A stretch of DNA of 35,988 nucleotides, taken from positions 1-35,988 of the forward strand of contig CAMJKP010000033.1 of assembly GCA_946406435.1 (NCBI GenBank), written 5' to 3'. Made by a program: the position numbers and the translations under genes. This document shows positions 7,872-15,972 of this stretch, piece by piece; positions within the stretch are counted from its first letter, which is position 1; every line of letters starts with the position of its first letter. The DNA comes from an uncultured Prevotellaceae bacterium. Lineage in GTDB: Bacteria; Bacteroidota; Bacteroidia; Bacteroidales; Bacteroidaceae. The notes beneath the pieces are model-generated. The model had not been told where the DNA came from, made no database searches, and was given only the letters and a program-made list of their open reading frames with translations.

Positions 7872-8714
7872 ATGAAAAGACTTTTGATTTTGGCAGTATG
7901 GATGCTTTCGCTGCCTATTCTCGCACAAAACACAGATGCCAAGTACGTTTCTCAACTTGGCGTTTACATCAAGAATTCAGGTGACTTTCTCAATGCCAAC
8001 AAACTCTCTTCTAAACAGATGAGAAAGATGATGGTTGATACTTTCCGTGACAAGGCTGAGGATGCCGATTTCTTTAAAGCATTAGATAAATACTTCCCAC
8101 GTCAGTATGAAAATGATCTTGCAGCAATACTGAAGGATTACTATGGTAAGGAATTGACAATCCAACAGATAGAGTCTCTTGTTGCCAGTTCTTCTTCTGA
8201 AAATATCAAGCGTGCAATTGAAGGCTTGGAACAATGCAAGGATGCTGCATATCGTGATAAACTTGTAGATGAAACCTTGCAGGCAATAGCGGAAAAGACT
8301 GGTAAGAAGAAAAAAAAGAAGAACCTCAAGAAGTTCGCTTCTGACTGTACAGAGGACTATCGTTCTGTTCTCGCTACATATGCTCAGGTGTCTAATATAG
8401 ATAAATTGGCTGAGGATGAGATTAACGCTATCTATCATACCGTAGCACTTGAGGATCTGAACGCATATACAGAATTCCTCGGCTCTGATGCTGTGGCTTC
8501 AAGTCATAAGGTTGAGGCTGCCGTTACTGAGGATATTTATAATGTTCAGTCTGCTTGTATCAGTAAGTTCCAGAGTTGGACTTACAAGGCATACCCTTCA
8601 CTCTTTACCAAGAAACAGGTACAGCCAAAGAAACGTAAGGGCCGCAAGGGTAAGGGTGCAAAGCAACAGAATAATGATGATGTTATCATCGATGGTGGAA
8701 TGCTGATTAATTAA
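7872..8714 (+). CDS. Secreted/periplasmic alpha-helical protein of unknown function
   Basis: 280 residues from the ATG at 7872. A TTG four codons upstream is in frame but weaker. The signal peptide is MKRLLILAVWMLSLPILAQ. The mature part is mostly helical and charged, with a Lys cluster GKKKKKKNLKK near 150 and a basic C-terminal segment (KKRKGRKGKG), ending in an acidic DDVIIDGG patch. I do not recognise the family; the spacing of helices recalls DUF2059-type proteins but this is weak. It is followed 30 nt later by the AlkD-like gene and may share its transcript. Confidence 0.6.
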   Translation: MKRLLILAVWMLSLPILAQNTDAKYVSQLGVYIKNSGDFLNANKLSSKQMRKMMVDTFRDKAEDADFFKALDKYFPRQYENDLAAILKDYYGKELTIQQIESLVASSSSENIKRAIEGLEQCKDAAYRDKLVDETLQAIAEKTGKKKKKKNLKKFASDCTEDYRSVLATYAQVSNIDKLAEDEINAIYHTVALEDLNAYTEFLGSDAVASSHKVEAAVTEDIYNVQSACISKFQSWTYKAYPSLFTKKQVQPKKRKGRKGKGAKQQNNDDVIIDGGMLIN

Positions 8715-8744
8715 AAAGGAAGTGTTTTTCCTTCAGAAAAATAT

Positions 8745-9434
8745 ATGCAAAAGACAATACAGCAACAGCTTTTTGAGCTTCAGGATTTTAAGTATCGCGA
8801 TTTTCACGCAAAACTTGTGCCTGGAATGGATGTAAATGCTATTATAGGCGTAAGGACACCTGAACTTCGTAAGCTTGCCAAACAACTGGCTAAGGATGAA
8901 CGGGTTGGTGATTTCCTTGCTGTGTTGCCTCATCAGTATCTTGATGAGATGAATCTTCATGGATTCATAATCTCAGAACTGAAGGATTATGACGAATGTC
9001 TTAAAGAAATCGATAGGTTCTTGCCTTATGTAAACAACTGGGCAACGTGCGATTTGCTGTCTCCTAAGGCATTTAAACAGAATAAGAACCGAGAGAGACT
9101 CATTGAGGATATTAAGCGTTGGATGGCATCTGATGAGCCTTTTATTATAAGGTTTGGCATAGAGATGCTCATGAGTTTCTATCTTGATGAGGACTTCAAA
9201 CCAGAGTATCTCAAATGGGTTTCTGAGATTCGTCATGAGCACTATTATGTTAAGATGATGGTGGCATGGTATTTCGCTACGGCATTGGCAAAGCAATGGG
9301 AAGCGACCATTCCGTATATCGAAAGGAATACTATGGAGAAATGGACTCATAACAAGGCCATACAGAAGGCTGTGGAGAGTTATAGAATAACACCAGAGCA
9401 GAAAGAACTGCTCAAGTCATATCGTGTGAAATAA
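8745..9434 (+). CDS. DNA alkylation repair protein, AlkD-like (HEAT-like repeats)
   Basis: 229 residues, the usual size for this family. The VRTPELRKLAKQL motif near 35, YLDEMNLHGF, the NNWATCDLLSPKAF segment and FGIEMLMSFYLDEDF are features of AlkD-like glycosylase-superfamily proteins built from HEAT-like repeats. AlkD excises bulky or cationic alkylated bases, while many Bacteroidetes homologs are annotated only by fold. Cytoplasmic. The start is the ATG at 8745. The next gene follows 31 nt downstream. Confidence 0.85.
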   Translation: MQKTIQQQLFELQDFKYRDFHAKLVPGMDVNAIIGVRTPELRKLAKQLAKDERVGDFLAVLPHQYLDEMNLHGFIISELKDYDECLKEIDRFLPYVNNWATCDLLSPKAFKQNKNRERLIEDIKRWMASDEPFIIRFGIEMLMSFYLDEDFKPEYLKWVSEIRHEHYYVKMMVAWYFATALAKQWEATIPYIERNTMEKWTHNKAIQKAVESYRITPEQKELLKSYRVK

Positions 9435-9465
9435 TTTATACCCTAAACCCTAAATCTGCTTTTTT

Positions 9466-9888
9466 ATGAAATTAGAATTCTATACTAATGGAGTGATATC
9501 TGTAATCGACCTTGACAGTCTTGCTGCTGAACATGCTGGTATTATCAATATTGGACAGAAATGCAAGCATGTATGGAATGCAGTTAAGATTGACGACGAG
9601 TCGGTAGATCCGTTCCAATGTAATATCATTGGAAGTGCCGGTACATACAAACTCAATCATGGTCAGGAGCGTACGGAATGCCCAAAGGGATTGCTTAGTA
9701 GTCGTCTCGTTCCTTGCAATACATGTACGGGAAGATGTGTAAATGTGCGTGCAGGTCGTCCGAAATACAATCTACGTACTCCTGAAACTCCAACTCTTGT
9801 TAATGGTTCTCCTGTAAGTGAATGGGGAACAGAACTCCACGAGGGTGATACCATTACCTTGGGTAATGTGAATTTGTATGTAAAGTAA
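9466..9888 (+). CDS. Cys-rich protein with degenerate FHA-like C-terminus
   Basis: 140 residues. Cysteines at 33, 52, 72, 84, 87 and 91, the last three in a PCNTCTGRC cluster that could bind a metal. Residues 111-138 read LVNGSPVSEWGTELHEGDTI then TLGN, which resembles the final strands of forkhead-associated (FHA) phosphothreonine-binding domains (VNG...L..GD.I.LG). The expected N-terminal GR and S..H motifs of FHA are not obvious, so the match is partial. No signal peptide. Function unknown. Confidence 0.55.
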   Translation: MKLEFYTNGVISVIDLDSLAAEHAGIINIGQKCKHVWNAVKIDDESVDPFQCNIIGSAGTYKLNHGQERTECPKGLLSSRLVPCNTCTGRCVNVRAGRPKYNLRTPETPTLVNGSPVSEWGTELHEGDTITLGNVNLYVK

Positions 9889-9948
9889 AAAGAAGTAAAG
9901 GGTAAAGAGTAAAGAATAAAGAGTATAGAATATAGAGATAAAAAGAGA

Positions 9949-9974
9949 CTCCACCAGCCGGAGGGCTGATGGAG
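9949..9974 (-). terminator. Terminator for the beta-barrel gene at 10013
   Basis: Stem 9949-9959 with 9964-9974 (CTCCACCAGCC / GGCTGATGGAG). It is fully paired on the minus-strand RNA, allowing one G-U pair, and is followed there by a T-rich stretch. The plus strand has one mismatch and no T-tract, so it serves mainly the minus strand. Confidence 0.7.
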
Positions 9975-10012
9975 TAGAGAGTATAATTGAATGTTTTAAT
10001 TGTAAAATCGCT

Positions 10013-10468
10013 TTAGATTGCGAGTTTTATACCAGCGGTGAGATAGGCACCATCTCGACCATGTCCACCAATCCACTGATACTTACACTCAACAAATCCT
10101 GCGAGAGAGCTTGTGAATTCCTTTGTTAGACCACATCCTATATTCATTAGGAAATTGAGGTCGCTGTGAGAATCCTTAGTGTTGTCGTAGTCAAGACCAC
10201 CACCCAAGAGTGGGTACAGAATGAATTCGTCTCCGACGTCAAACTTATAGTGGAAGTCTGCCTCGGCCTGAAGGTTAGTGATGAGGCTACCAGCAAAATA
10301 GTAGCTTGCAGAAGGAGAGAACTCAATGTTGTCCGTGAGATCCGCTGTAATACCAACGCCAAGTCCGAAATCGTTTCGGATACTGCTCTTGAGGTCGATA
10401 GTCTGGATCTGTGCAGATGCTGTTGCCGCAGAAGCAACGAGCATTGCAGAAGCAATCAGTTTTTTCAT
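10013..10468 (-). CDS. Small outer-membrane beta-barrel protein
   Basis: 151 residues with signal peptide MKKLIASAMLVASAATASA. The remainder alternates hydrophobic and polar residues in strands typical of 8-stranded barrels, including FGLGVGITADL, LYPLLGGGLDY and YLTAGIKLAI, and the last residues form a plausible terminal beta-signal. Probably an outer-membrane porin-like or OmpA-barrel-like protein of unknown substrate. Monocistronic, with a terminator at 9949-9974. Confidence 0.75.
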   Translation of the reverse strand: MKKLIASAMLVASAATASAQIQTIDLKSSIRNDFGLGVGITADLTDNIEFSPSASYYFAGSLITNLQAEADFHYKFDVGDEFILYPLLGGGLDYDNTKDSHSDLNFLMNIGCGLTKEFTSSLAGFVECKYQWIGGHGRDGAYLTAGIKLAI

Positions 10469-10560
10469 TCTTCTTTGTCTTTGTTTTTTTTTGTTTGTTA
10501 CGTTAATATTCTACTTTTGTTATTCATAAAGATAGAAAGCATTGTATATCTTTCTGGGTG

Positions 10561-10568
10561 CAAAGTTA
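10561..10568 (-). promoter_or_regulatory. -7 element for the beta-barrel gene
   Basis: TAACTTTG followed by CA on the minus strand, about 95 nt upstream of the ATG at 10468. Two further -7-like matches on the same strand are at 10715-10722 (TATTTTTG) and 10736-10743 (TAACTTTG). Confidence 0.55.
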
Positions 10569-10855
10569 TGGCAATATAGCAAATTTACAAAGACTTTGTC
10601 CCTAAATGACGTAGGAAAACTCCTATTGTTGAGGGTGGAAAATCCTCGGGGTTATCTTTATGAATTGTCAAAAATATAATTTGTCTTATTCCTCGATTCC
10701 TATGTTCAAAGGGGCAAAAATACAATTGACGGGGTCAAAGTTACTAATAAAATCCGATATTGATATATTCTTTAGTTTTTTTTAAAACTTAATTTATGCT
10801 TTTTGCATTGTTTCGCATACAAATCGCTTATGGGGATATGCAACAAACATAAATA
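10569..10855. other. AT-rich non-coding spacer
   Basis: Part of a 464-bp gap between two minus-strand genes. It holds the extra minus-strand -7-like matches noted for 10561 and ends at the LytTR terminator. No ORF is supported. Confidence 0.45.
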
Positions 10856-10889
10856 TAGCCTTGAGTGGATATAATACCACCCAAGGCTA
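10856..10889 (-). terminator. Terminator of the LytTR regulator gene
   Basis: Stem 10856-10868 with 10877-10889 (TAGCCTTGAGTGG / CCACCCAAGGCTA), fully paired on the minus strand with one G-U pair, followed there by a T-rich run. Confidence 0.7.
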
Positions 10890-10932
10890 AGTTCTGACTG
10901 ATGTATTAGCTATTTCGTTGTTGTTTCTTAAT

Positions 10933-11712
10933 TCAAGAATTAATATTTTGTGCTCGTGTCATCCAGTTCTTGAACTCTGCAGCCCTGTTCTTGCTTATGA
11001 ATAGCGGTTCAGGCAATTCTATAGGCAATCGCAGTAACAGTCTGCTGTCAAACCAGATGATGATTTCCGTGATACTTTCGCGTGCTACGATATATTGTTT
11101 GTTTGCACGGAAGAAGAGGGTAGGGTCTAGACTGCCGATAATAGAGTCGAGTGAACGATTATAGTCAAGCACTTTCTTGTTCTTCAGATAAACTTGCGTC
11201 TTTCTGTCCGTGCTGTAGATACATGCAATATCTTCGGTCTTTATTGGCAGTAGCTTGTCTTTGTTCGGTATCAGCAATGCCTGCTTGTATGCTGTTTGCT
11301 TTTGGCCTTCAGGGTGGAGCTTCATCATATGTTCCAGATATGCAATAACGTCGTTATTACTCCATTTCTTGAATTTCTCAAGGGCACGTGTCAGTTCTAC
11401 TGTCTTGATAGGCTTTAGCAGATAGTCTATGCTGTTAACTGCAAAGGCATCAAGGGCATATTGGTCATAGGCAGTTGTGAACACGATTGGCGTCTGCACG
11501 TCAATCTGGCTGAAGAGAGTGAATGCAGAACCGTCACTCAGATGAATGTCCATGAATATAAGGTCGGGTGCGGGATTGGTATTCAACCATCGTACCGTTT
11601 GCTGTACGCTTTCCAACACGTGCAGCACCTCTATTGTAGGATCTATTTCTTTGAGCATTTCTACCAGATTCTCACTGGCAGTAGTCTCATCTTCTATTAT
11701 TAGTACTTTCAT
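10933..11712 (-). CDS. LytR/AlgR-family response regulator (REC-LytTR)
   Basis: 259 residues. The receiver domain (1-125) has acidic residues E7 and D8, the phospho-acceptor D55 in FMDIHLSDG, T80 and K100 in LLKPIK. The LytTR DNA-binding domain (about 150-255) includes IACIYSTDRKTQVYL and FFRANKQYIVA. Such regulators are usually driven by a LytS-type (His_kinase) sensor encoded next to them. None is in this window, so this one is an orphan. A promoter lies at 11787-11794. Confidence 0.92.
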   Translation of the reverse strand: MKVLIIEDETTASENLVEMLKEIDPTIEVLHVLESVQQTVRWLNTNPAPDLIFMDIHLSDGSAFTLFSQIDVQTPIVFTTAYDQYALDAFAVNSIDYLLKPIKTVELTRALEKFKKWSNNDVIAYLEHMMKLHPEGQKQTAYKQALLIPNKDKLLPIKTEDIACIYSTDRKTQVYLKNKKVLDYNRSLDSIIGSLDPTLFFRANKQYIVARESITEIIIWFDSRLLLRLPIELPEPLFISKNRAAEFKNWMTRAQNINS

Positions 11713-11786
11713 TTCTGAAACGATAAAGAGTTATTTGTGATAGTCTTAGCTACCGACCGTATCGGTTTTCTGTTGCTAAATCATTG

Positions 11787-11794
11787 CAAATATA
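11787..11794 (-). promoter_or_regulatory. -7 element for the LytTR gene
   Basis: TATATTTG followed by CA on the minus strand, about 75 nt upstream of the ATG at 11712. Confidence 0.6.
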
Positions 11795-12042
11795 GTTTAT
11801 TTTGTGTATATGAATAGCACAAAGTCATGCCAAAACGAAAAAAACAATCGTCATGCTGATTATATCTCCGCATTTATAATTCAAAGTGCAAATGTATATG
11901 TTTTTTCTGAAAATACATAATATAATCAAAATAATAACAATTCTTAACAACAATTGCATGCCTTACAAATATGTTATTGCCGAGAAGAATATTCTATGTC
12001 GTTTTTTTGTGCAAATGTCTTGGTCGTTTGTGAGGAAATTCT
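11795..12042. other. Non-coding divergent spacer between the LytTR and mscS genes
   Basis: AT-rich, with a promoter at each end. No ORF or strong secondary structure is seen. Confidence 0.45.
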
Positions 12043-12050
12043 TATCTTTG
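12043..12050 (+). promoter_or_regulatory. -7 element for the mscS-like gene
   Basis: TATCTTTG, with a TTG at 12020-12022 at about 20-nt spacing, as in the Bacteroidetes -33/-7 promoter. It lies 32 nt before the ATG. Confidence 0.72.
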
Positions 12051-12081
12051 TAGCGCTAAACAAAAAAGAAACATAGATTAT

Positions 12082-12933
12082 ATGGAAGAACTTGATTTAT
12101 CTAAAACCGCTTCAGAGCTTTTGAGTGATAAGGCTCTGGACACTGTAATGCAGTATTGTATGACCTTAGGCAAGAATATTCTTGCTGCCTTGGTTATCTA
12201 TTTCGTAGGTAGGTTTATCATCTCAAAACTGACAAAGCTTGTTCGTGCTATAATGCAGAAGAAGGAAATAGAGCCTTCTCTGTATTCGTTCCTTGACAGT
12301 CTGATGAGCATCTGCCTGTACTTTGTGCTTATTATCGCCATTGTTGGTGTACTTGGAATTGAGACGAGTTCGTTTGTTGCTCTGTTTGCCTCTGCCGGTG
12401 TTGCTATTGGTATGGCATTGAGCGGTACGTTGCAGAACTTTGCAGGTGGTGTGATGATACTTCTGTTCCGTCCGTTCCGTGTGGGCGATTTTATTGAGGC
12501 ACAAGGATATAGCGGTACTGTAAAGCAGATACAGATATTCAGTACTATTCTCACAACGGTAGATAACCAGACCATCATTATTCCTAATGGAGGATTGTCA
12601 ACTGGCAGTATGAAGAACTATTCTAAACAGCCTTATCGTCGTGTGGATATAGATGTAGAGGTTGCTTATGGTTCTAAGCCAGAGGCTGTTCGCAAGGTAC
12701 TCCTTGATATCTGTGCGAAGGATAGCAGAATTTTGAAAGATGATGCGATGAAGCCATATATACCTATGACTTCTATGGGCGCAAGTGCTATAGTATTCCA
12801 GGTGCGTGTATGGACCGAATCTGCCAATTACTGGGGGGTGAAGTTTGAAACCACCGAGAAAATATACAACAGGCTTGCAGAGGAAGGTATTGAGATCCCA
12901 TTCCAGCAAATTGACGTTCACATGCGTTCGTAA
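12082..12933 (+). CDS. mscS: Small-conductance mechanosensitive channel MscS
   Basis: 283 residues, close to E. coli MscS in size. Three hydrophobic helices (about 30-48, 67-90, 95-130). The pore helix carries the Ala/Gly pattern FASAGVAIGMALSGTLQNFA followed by FRPFRVGDFIE, the MscS signature, and then the beta domain (VKQIQIFSTILTTVDN, IIPNG). The C-terminal alpha-beta domain ends IPFQQIDVHM. It opens under hypo-osmotic membrane tension to release solutes from the inner membrane. Monocistronic with its own promoter and a strong terminator. Confidence 0.95.
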   Translation: MEELDLSKTASELLSDKALDTVMQYCMTLGKNILAALVIYFVGRFIISKLTKLVRAIMQKKEIEPSLYSFLDSLMSICLYFVLIIAIVGVLGIETSSFVALFASAGVAIGMALSGTLQNFAGGVMILLFRPFRVGDFIEAQGYSGTVKQIQIFSTILTTVDNQTIIIPNGGLSTGSMKNYSKQPYRRVDIDVEVAYGSKPEAVRKVLLDICAKDSRILKDDAMKPYIPMTSMGASAIVFQVRVWTESANYWGVKFETTEKIYNRLAEEGIEIPFQQIDVHMRS

Positions 12934-12955
12934 ATGCAAGTTGACAAATAGAATA

Positions 12956-12983
12956 GGGGATAGCTCAAATCCGAGCTATCCCC
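12956..12983. terminator. Bidirectional terminator between mscS and a beta-barrel gene
   Basis: Perfect 11-bp stem GGGGATAGCTC / GAGCTATCCCC with a 6-nt loop, followed by TTTATTGTT on the plus strand and a moderately T-rich run on the minus strand. It separates convergent genes. Confidence 0.88.
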
Positions 12984-13012
12984 TTTATTGTTATGAGAAT
13001 GTTGTCGTAAGA

Positions 13013-13633
13013 TTACTTGATAGGAAGCTTGTATCCGAGAGTGAACTGGAATACAAAGTTTGTTGCACGCTTGTTGTTGAATTTTAGAGCTTCGGTAAGA
13101 CCAATGTTATAGCGGAGGTCGAAGACGAAGTTGTTCTTCTCGTATGCAATGCCGACAGGGAGTGAAACAAGGACAGGTTTAACGAGAATGCCATTGCCCC
13201 ATTCGTCGATAACGGCATCATCAAGGTCGCATTCCTGTTTCTGTCCGTTGTTGTTTACCGTACCCTTGGCGCTGAGGTTAATGCTTGGCTGAAGACCAAC
13301 CTTGAGAGTGATTCCGTAATCCCAGTAATAGTTTGCCATTATCGGGAGGTTGAGGTAGTCAAGCTTTATCGTTCCGTCAGACCATTCGGTGTGCGCATTG
13401 GTGCCCTGTTGTGAGTATAAAGCTGCAATTGAAACGGTGAAGTCGGTTAAGGCCTGATATCCGAGTTCTGCACCAGCAGTAAAGCCGATACGGTAGTCGC
13501 TTTTCTCGAATGTTGTCATATTGGCTGCGTTTATACCGATTTTTGGAGTAACAGTTAGAGTGCCCACTTCGTTCTGGGCGAATCCTGAAATACTGCTAAG
13601 CACGATGCCTGCAATAGCTAAAAACTTTTTCAT
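13013..13633 (-). CDS. Outer-membrane beta-barrel (porin-family) protein
   Basis: 206 residues from the ATG at 13633. An upstream in-frame start at 13705 lies before the -7 element at 13662-13669 and is rejected. The signal peptide is MKKFLAIAGIVLSSISGFAQ. Beta-strand pattern throughout (VTPKIGINAANMT, GAELGYQ, IMANYYWDYGITLKVGLQP), ending FQFTLGYKLPIK, a typical terminal strand. It is a paralog of the divergently transcribed gene at 13862. Probably an outer-membrane barrel of the PorT/OMP_b-brl type; ligand unknown. Confidence 0.85.
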   Translation of the reverse strand: MKKFLAIAGIVLSSISGFAQNEVGTLTVTPKIGINAANMTTFEKSDYRIGFTAGAELGYQALTDFTVSIAALYSQQGTNAHTEWSDGTIKLDYLNLPIMANYYWDYGITLKVGLQPSINLSAKGTVNNNGQKQECDLDDAVIDEWGNGILVKPVLVSLPVGIAYEKNNFVFDLRYNIGLTEALKFNNKRATNFVFQFTLGYKLPIK

Positions 13634-13661
13634 CTTTATGGGTTTTGTATAAAATTTGGTG

Positions 13662-13669
13662 CAAAAGTA
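13662..13669 (-). promoter_or_regulatory. -7 element for the beta-barrel gene at 13013
   Basis: TACTTTTG followed by CA on the minus strand, 29 nt upstream of the ATG at 13633. It fixes the start. Confidence 0.7.
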
Positions 13670-13744
13670 CATATTCTTTCTCATTCTGCCAAATGTTTTG
13701 CACACTTTTATACGTAATATTTTGTGAAGTTGGGATTTTTTTGC

Positions 13745-13752
13745 TAACTTTG
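13745..13752 (+). promoter_or_regulatory. -7 element for the beta-barrel gene at 13862
   Basis: TAACTTTG on the plus strand, giving a leader of about 100 nt before the ATG. Confidence 0.6.
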
Positions 13753-13861
13753 TACCCGAAAAATGGAGACATTACCTCTTTTATGGTAAAATATAGACAT
13801 ATAGGGGGATAGCTTCGGCAAAAAAAAACGGTATATTGGAAACAAGTTATAAGACAAATCA

Positions 13862-14587
13862 ATGAAGAAGTTTATTTTGATTGCAGGCATGATGCTTGCT
13901 TGTATCTCTGGATTTGCTCAGATGCAGCCGGGATTGTTCTCTATTACCCCTAAGCTGGGTTTTAATGTTGCAAGCATGTCCAATTCGGGAAAGTCTGCTA
14001 ACAGTCGTATGGCCTTTGTCGCAGGAGTTGATTTTGAGTATCAGATCAATCGACAGTTTGCTTTCGGTCTTGGTTCTATCTATTCTCAGCAAGGTATAGA
14101 GGATGATCCATGGACTTTGAAGACAGATTACATTACTCTGCCTTTGACTGCTTTTTACTATCCTGTTAGGGGGCTTGGCATTTATGTTGGTGTTGAACCT
14201 GCTTTCTTGGTACGTAAGAAGGCTGAGATTATGTACGGACAGCATTCTCAAGTTGCAGAATTGCCAAATGTGGACAAAGTAACTGAAAGATATATTAATG
14301 AATATGGCTTGACTTACGAGGGTATTTTTGAACACTCTCTTAGGGCTAAGCGTGGAATAGTCTCTCTCCCTATTGGCGTGAACTATGAATTTGACCATTG
14401 TGTATTCGGTCTCAAATATAGCATAGGTCTTGGTAATGCCGTTGTTGGTGGTGGAGGCGTTAGCTGTACCCATAATGTGTTCCAGATTTCATTGGGCTAT
14501 AGATTCAATGTGTTTGGCGATATAAAGAAGGTGGAATATAAGCGAGAGAAGAAAGACGAGAAAAAGGAAGAGAACAGTCAAAAGTAA
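13862..14587 (+). CDS. Outer-membrane beta-barrel (porin-family) protein, paralog
   Basis: 241 residues with signal peptide MKKFILIAGMMLACISGFAQ. It aligns with the neighbouring divergent protein: SITPKLGFNVASMS against TVTPKIGINAANMT, both followed by SIYSQQG- or ALYSQQG-type strands and by a VSLPIG(V/I)xYE segment. Divergent duplication is therefore likely. The barrel ends FQISLGYRFNVF, followed by a charged Lys/Glu tail of about 25 residues absent from the paralog. Outer-membrane location expected; function unknown. Confidence 0.83.
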   Translation: MKKFILIAGMMLACISGFAQMQPGLFSITPKLGFNVASMSNSGKSANSRMAFVAGVDFEYQINRQFAFGLGSIYSQQGIEDDPWTLKTDYITLPLTAFYYPVRGLGIYVGVEPAFLVRKKAEIMYGQHSQVAELPNVDKVTERYINEYGLTYEGIFEHSLRAKRGIVSLPIGVNYEFDHCVFGLKYSIGLGNAVVGGGGVSCTHNVFQISLGYRFNVFGDIKKVEYKREKKDEKKEENSQK

Positions 14588-14604
14588 AACACATCTATAT
14601 ATAG

Positions 14605-14642
14605 AAAAACTCCCGATGGCAATATTGCTATCGGGAGTTTTT
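14605..14642. terminator. Bidirectional terminator between convergent genes
   Basis: Stem of about 18 bp (14605-14622 with 14625-14642, one G-U pair) centred on CCCGATGGCAA / TTGCTATCGGG, flanked by A and T runs that act as T-tracts on both strands. Confidence 0.9.
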
Positions 14643-14651
14643 TATTTCGTT

Positions 14652-15299
14652 TTAAGACTCTTCGTCATTAAGCCATTTTATAGCTTCGCCTTTGACGAGC
14701 CATGATAATCCGAATAGATGGAGTAATATAATCTCTATTATCATTGTAACCCAACCTGGGGTAGGGATTATAACCATGATAGCAAAACAAAGTTCTACAG
14801 CTATCATTCCCCATCCGCAGATTTTGTATATCTTGTTTCGTATTTTCTTTTGCTCTGTCATTTCTCCGCCACTCTTGGTAAAGAGGAATGCACTATTGTA
14901 TGCCAATAGGAGAAAGAACAAAGCGGCACATGCTGTGTGGATGATGTTGGATGTTTGGATTGGCAACTGGAAGAAACCGACGTGTGTGCCAGGCTCTATC
15001 CAATGAACATTGCAGGGAAACAGCACAATGCCGAGACCGAAGATTCCGCTGAGCGTAGTTATGATGTTGTCGAGCTTATCATAACCTACGTATGTGATTA
15101 GAACCAGACAGGCAGGTATGAGTACTCCGACGAGAGCTGGCGACTGGTAGTATGTAGCTGAGATACTCCACCACCATTCTTCGCTTGGGTGTTCGGCAAT
15201 ACCTGCTGAAAGTAAGGCGAGCCATGGAAGGACAACACCAAGGATACCGCATAGATTTCTTATGCGGAGATACATTTTCTTTTCTTTTGTTATTTCCAT
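14652..15299 (-). CDS. Multipass membrane protein of unknown function
   Basis: 215 residues with about six hydrophobic segments (near 14-33, 53-74, 78-96, 115-135, 160-178, 182-200). A conserved-looking SISATYYQSP motif follows the first loop and recalls DUF998-like integral membrane proteins, but I cannot assign it. A charged loop with KIRNKIYKI separates the fourth and fifth segments. No own -7 element was found upstream, so it may be read with the 52-residue peptide gene 134 bp ahead of it. Confidence 0.65.
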   Translation of the reverse strand: MEITKEKKMYLRIRNLCGILGVVLPWLALLSAGIAEHPSEEWWWSISATYYQSPALVGVLIPACLVLITYVGYDKLDNIITTLSGIFGLGIVLFPCNVHWIEPGTHVGFFQLPIQTSNIIHTACAALFFLLLAYNSAFLFTKSGGEMTEQKKIRNKIYKICGWGMIAVELCFAIMVIIPTPGWVTMIIEIILLHLFGLSWLVKGEAIKWLNDEES

Positions 15300-15331
15300 T
15301 ATTAAGTGTTTAGGTTTTAGCGTGTTTCTTT

Positions 15332-15394
15332 ATTCAAACGCAAGGCTCACATGGATGAAATAAACAAATATTATCTGCGGCTTTGCGTTTGAAT
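15332..15394. repeat. Inverted repeat between the peptide gene and the membrane-protein gene
   Basis: 12-bp arms ATTCAAACGCAA (15332-15343) and TTGCGTTTGAAT (15383-15394) enclosing 39 nt. It lies in the likely transcript between the two genes. No T-tract, so processing or regulation is as likely as termination. Confidence 0.5.
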
Positions 15395-15433
15395 ATATTA
15401 TGGAACAGATCAGATGATAAAGGAGAGATGTTG

Positions 15434-15592
15434 TTAATCTCCACCTCCTACTTCGTCTTCGAAGTCTTCTCCTTCTTTGGAACCGGGGTTAATATTAATA
15501 CTCTCATAAGGATCAGACCCAGCCATTATTCTTGAGGTGCTCAATTTATGCAACTTCATCTCTGGCTCAGCATACAGTTTCTTGATTTTCAT
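15434..15592 (-). CDS. 52-residue Bacteroidales peptide of unknown function
   Basis: A short ORF on the minus strand. The N-terminus reads MKIKKLYAEPEMKLHKLSTS, followed by RIMAGSDPYES and a Gly/Glu/Asp-rich C-terminus ending EVGGGD. The layout (basic start, K-x-Y-x-x-P-E-x segment, then I/LMAGS, then an acidic tail) resembles a recurrent group of tiny Prevotella/Bacteroides proteins of unknown function. A -7 element at 15639-15646 (minus) gives a leader of about 40 nt, which supports expression. No signal peptide or membrane helix. Whether it is a peptide precursor or a regulator is not known. Confidence 0.65.
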   Translation of the reverse strand: MKIKKLYAEPEMKLHKLSTSRIMAGSDPYESININPGSKEGEDFEDEVGGGD

Positions 15593-15638
15593 AATCTTTT
15601 TACAGTTTAGCTACAATGTATAATATAGAAATTTTGTG

Positions 15639-15646
15639 CAAAATTA
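15639..15646 (-). promoter_or_regulatory. -7 element for the 52-residue peptide gene
   Basis: TAATTTTG followed by CA on the minus strand, 47 nt upstream of the ATG at 15592. Confidence 0.65.
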
Positions 15647-15829
15647 CATAAAAAAGATTAGATAAACAAAAAAACTGAGATAATATTTGTTTATTTTCGC
15701 ATTTTTTAGCAGATAAGGACGTGTTTACTATACTATTTAATTGCTAAAATGGTAAATTTTCCAATTATGTGGAATTTTCGAACAATTAAGAACAATGGCA
15801 CAAAAATCTTTGAAGATTCGCTACTCCTC

Positions 15830-15930
15830 CGTTTCTCTTTCGCTTCTCCTCCGAACCAAACTCGATGAACCTCCGCTTTTCCCTAATAAAAATGGGAGTT
15901 GCATCGAGTTTGGTACGGAGTTACATGGGA
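15830..15930. repeat. Intergenic palindromic repeat, family P1 copy 2
   Basis: Same left arm as the copy after dnaB (15850-15869) and a slightly decayed right arm (15901-15919). It lies downstream of the HD-GYP gene. The surrounding non-coding stretch (15647-15972) shows nothing else. Confidence 0.75.
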
Positions 15931-15972
15931 CTTACATCGGACTTACTTGGGAGGATTGAAGATGCAAAGCTG

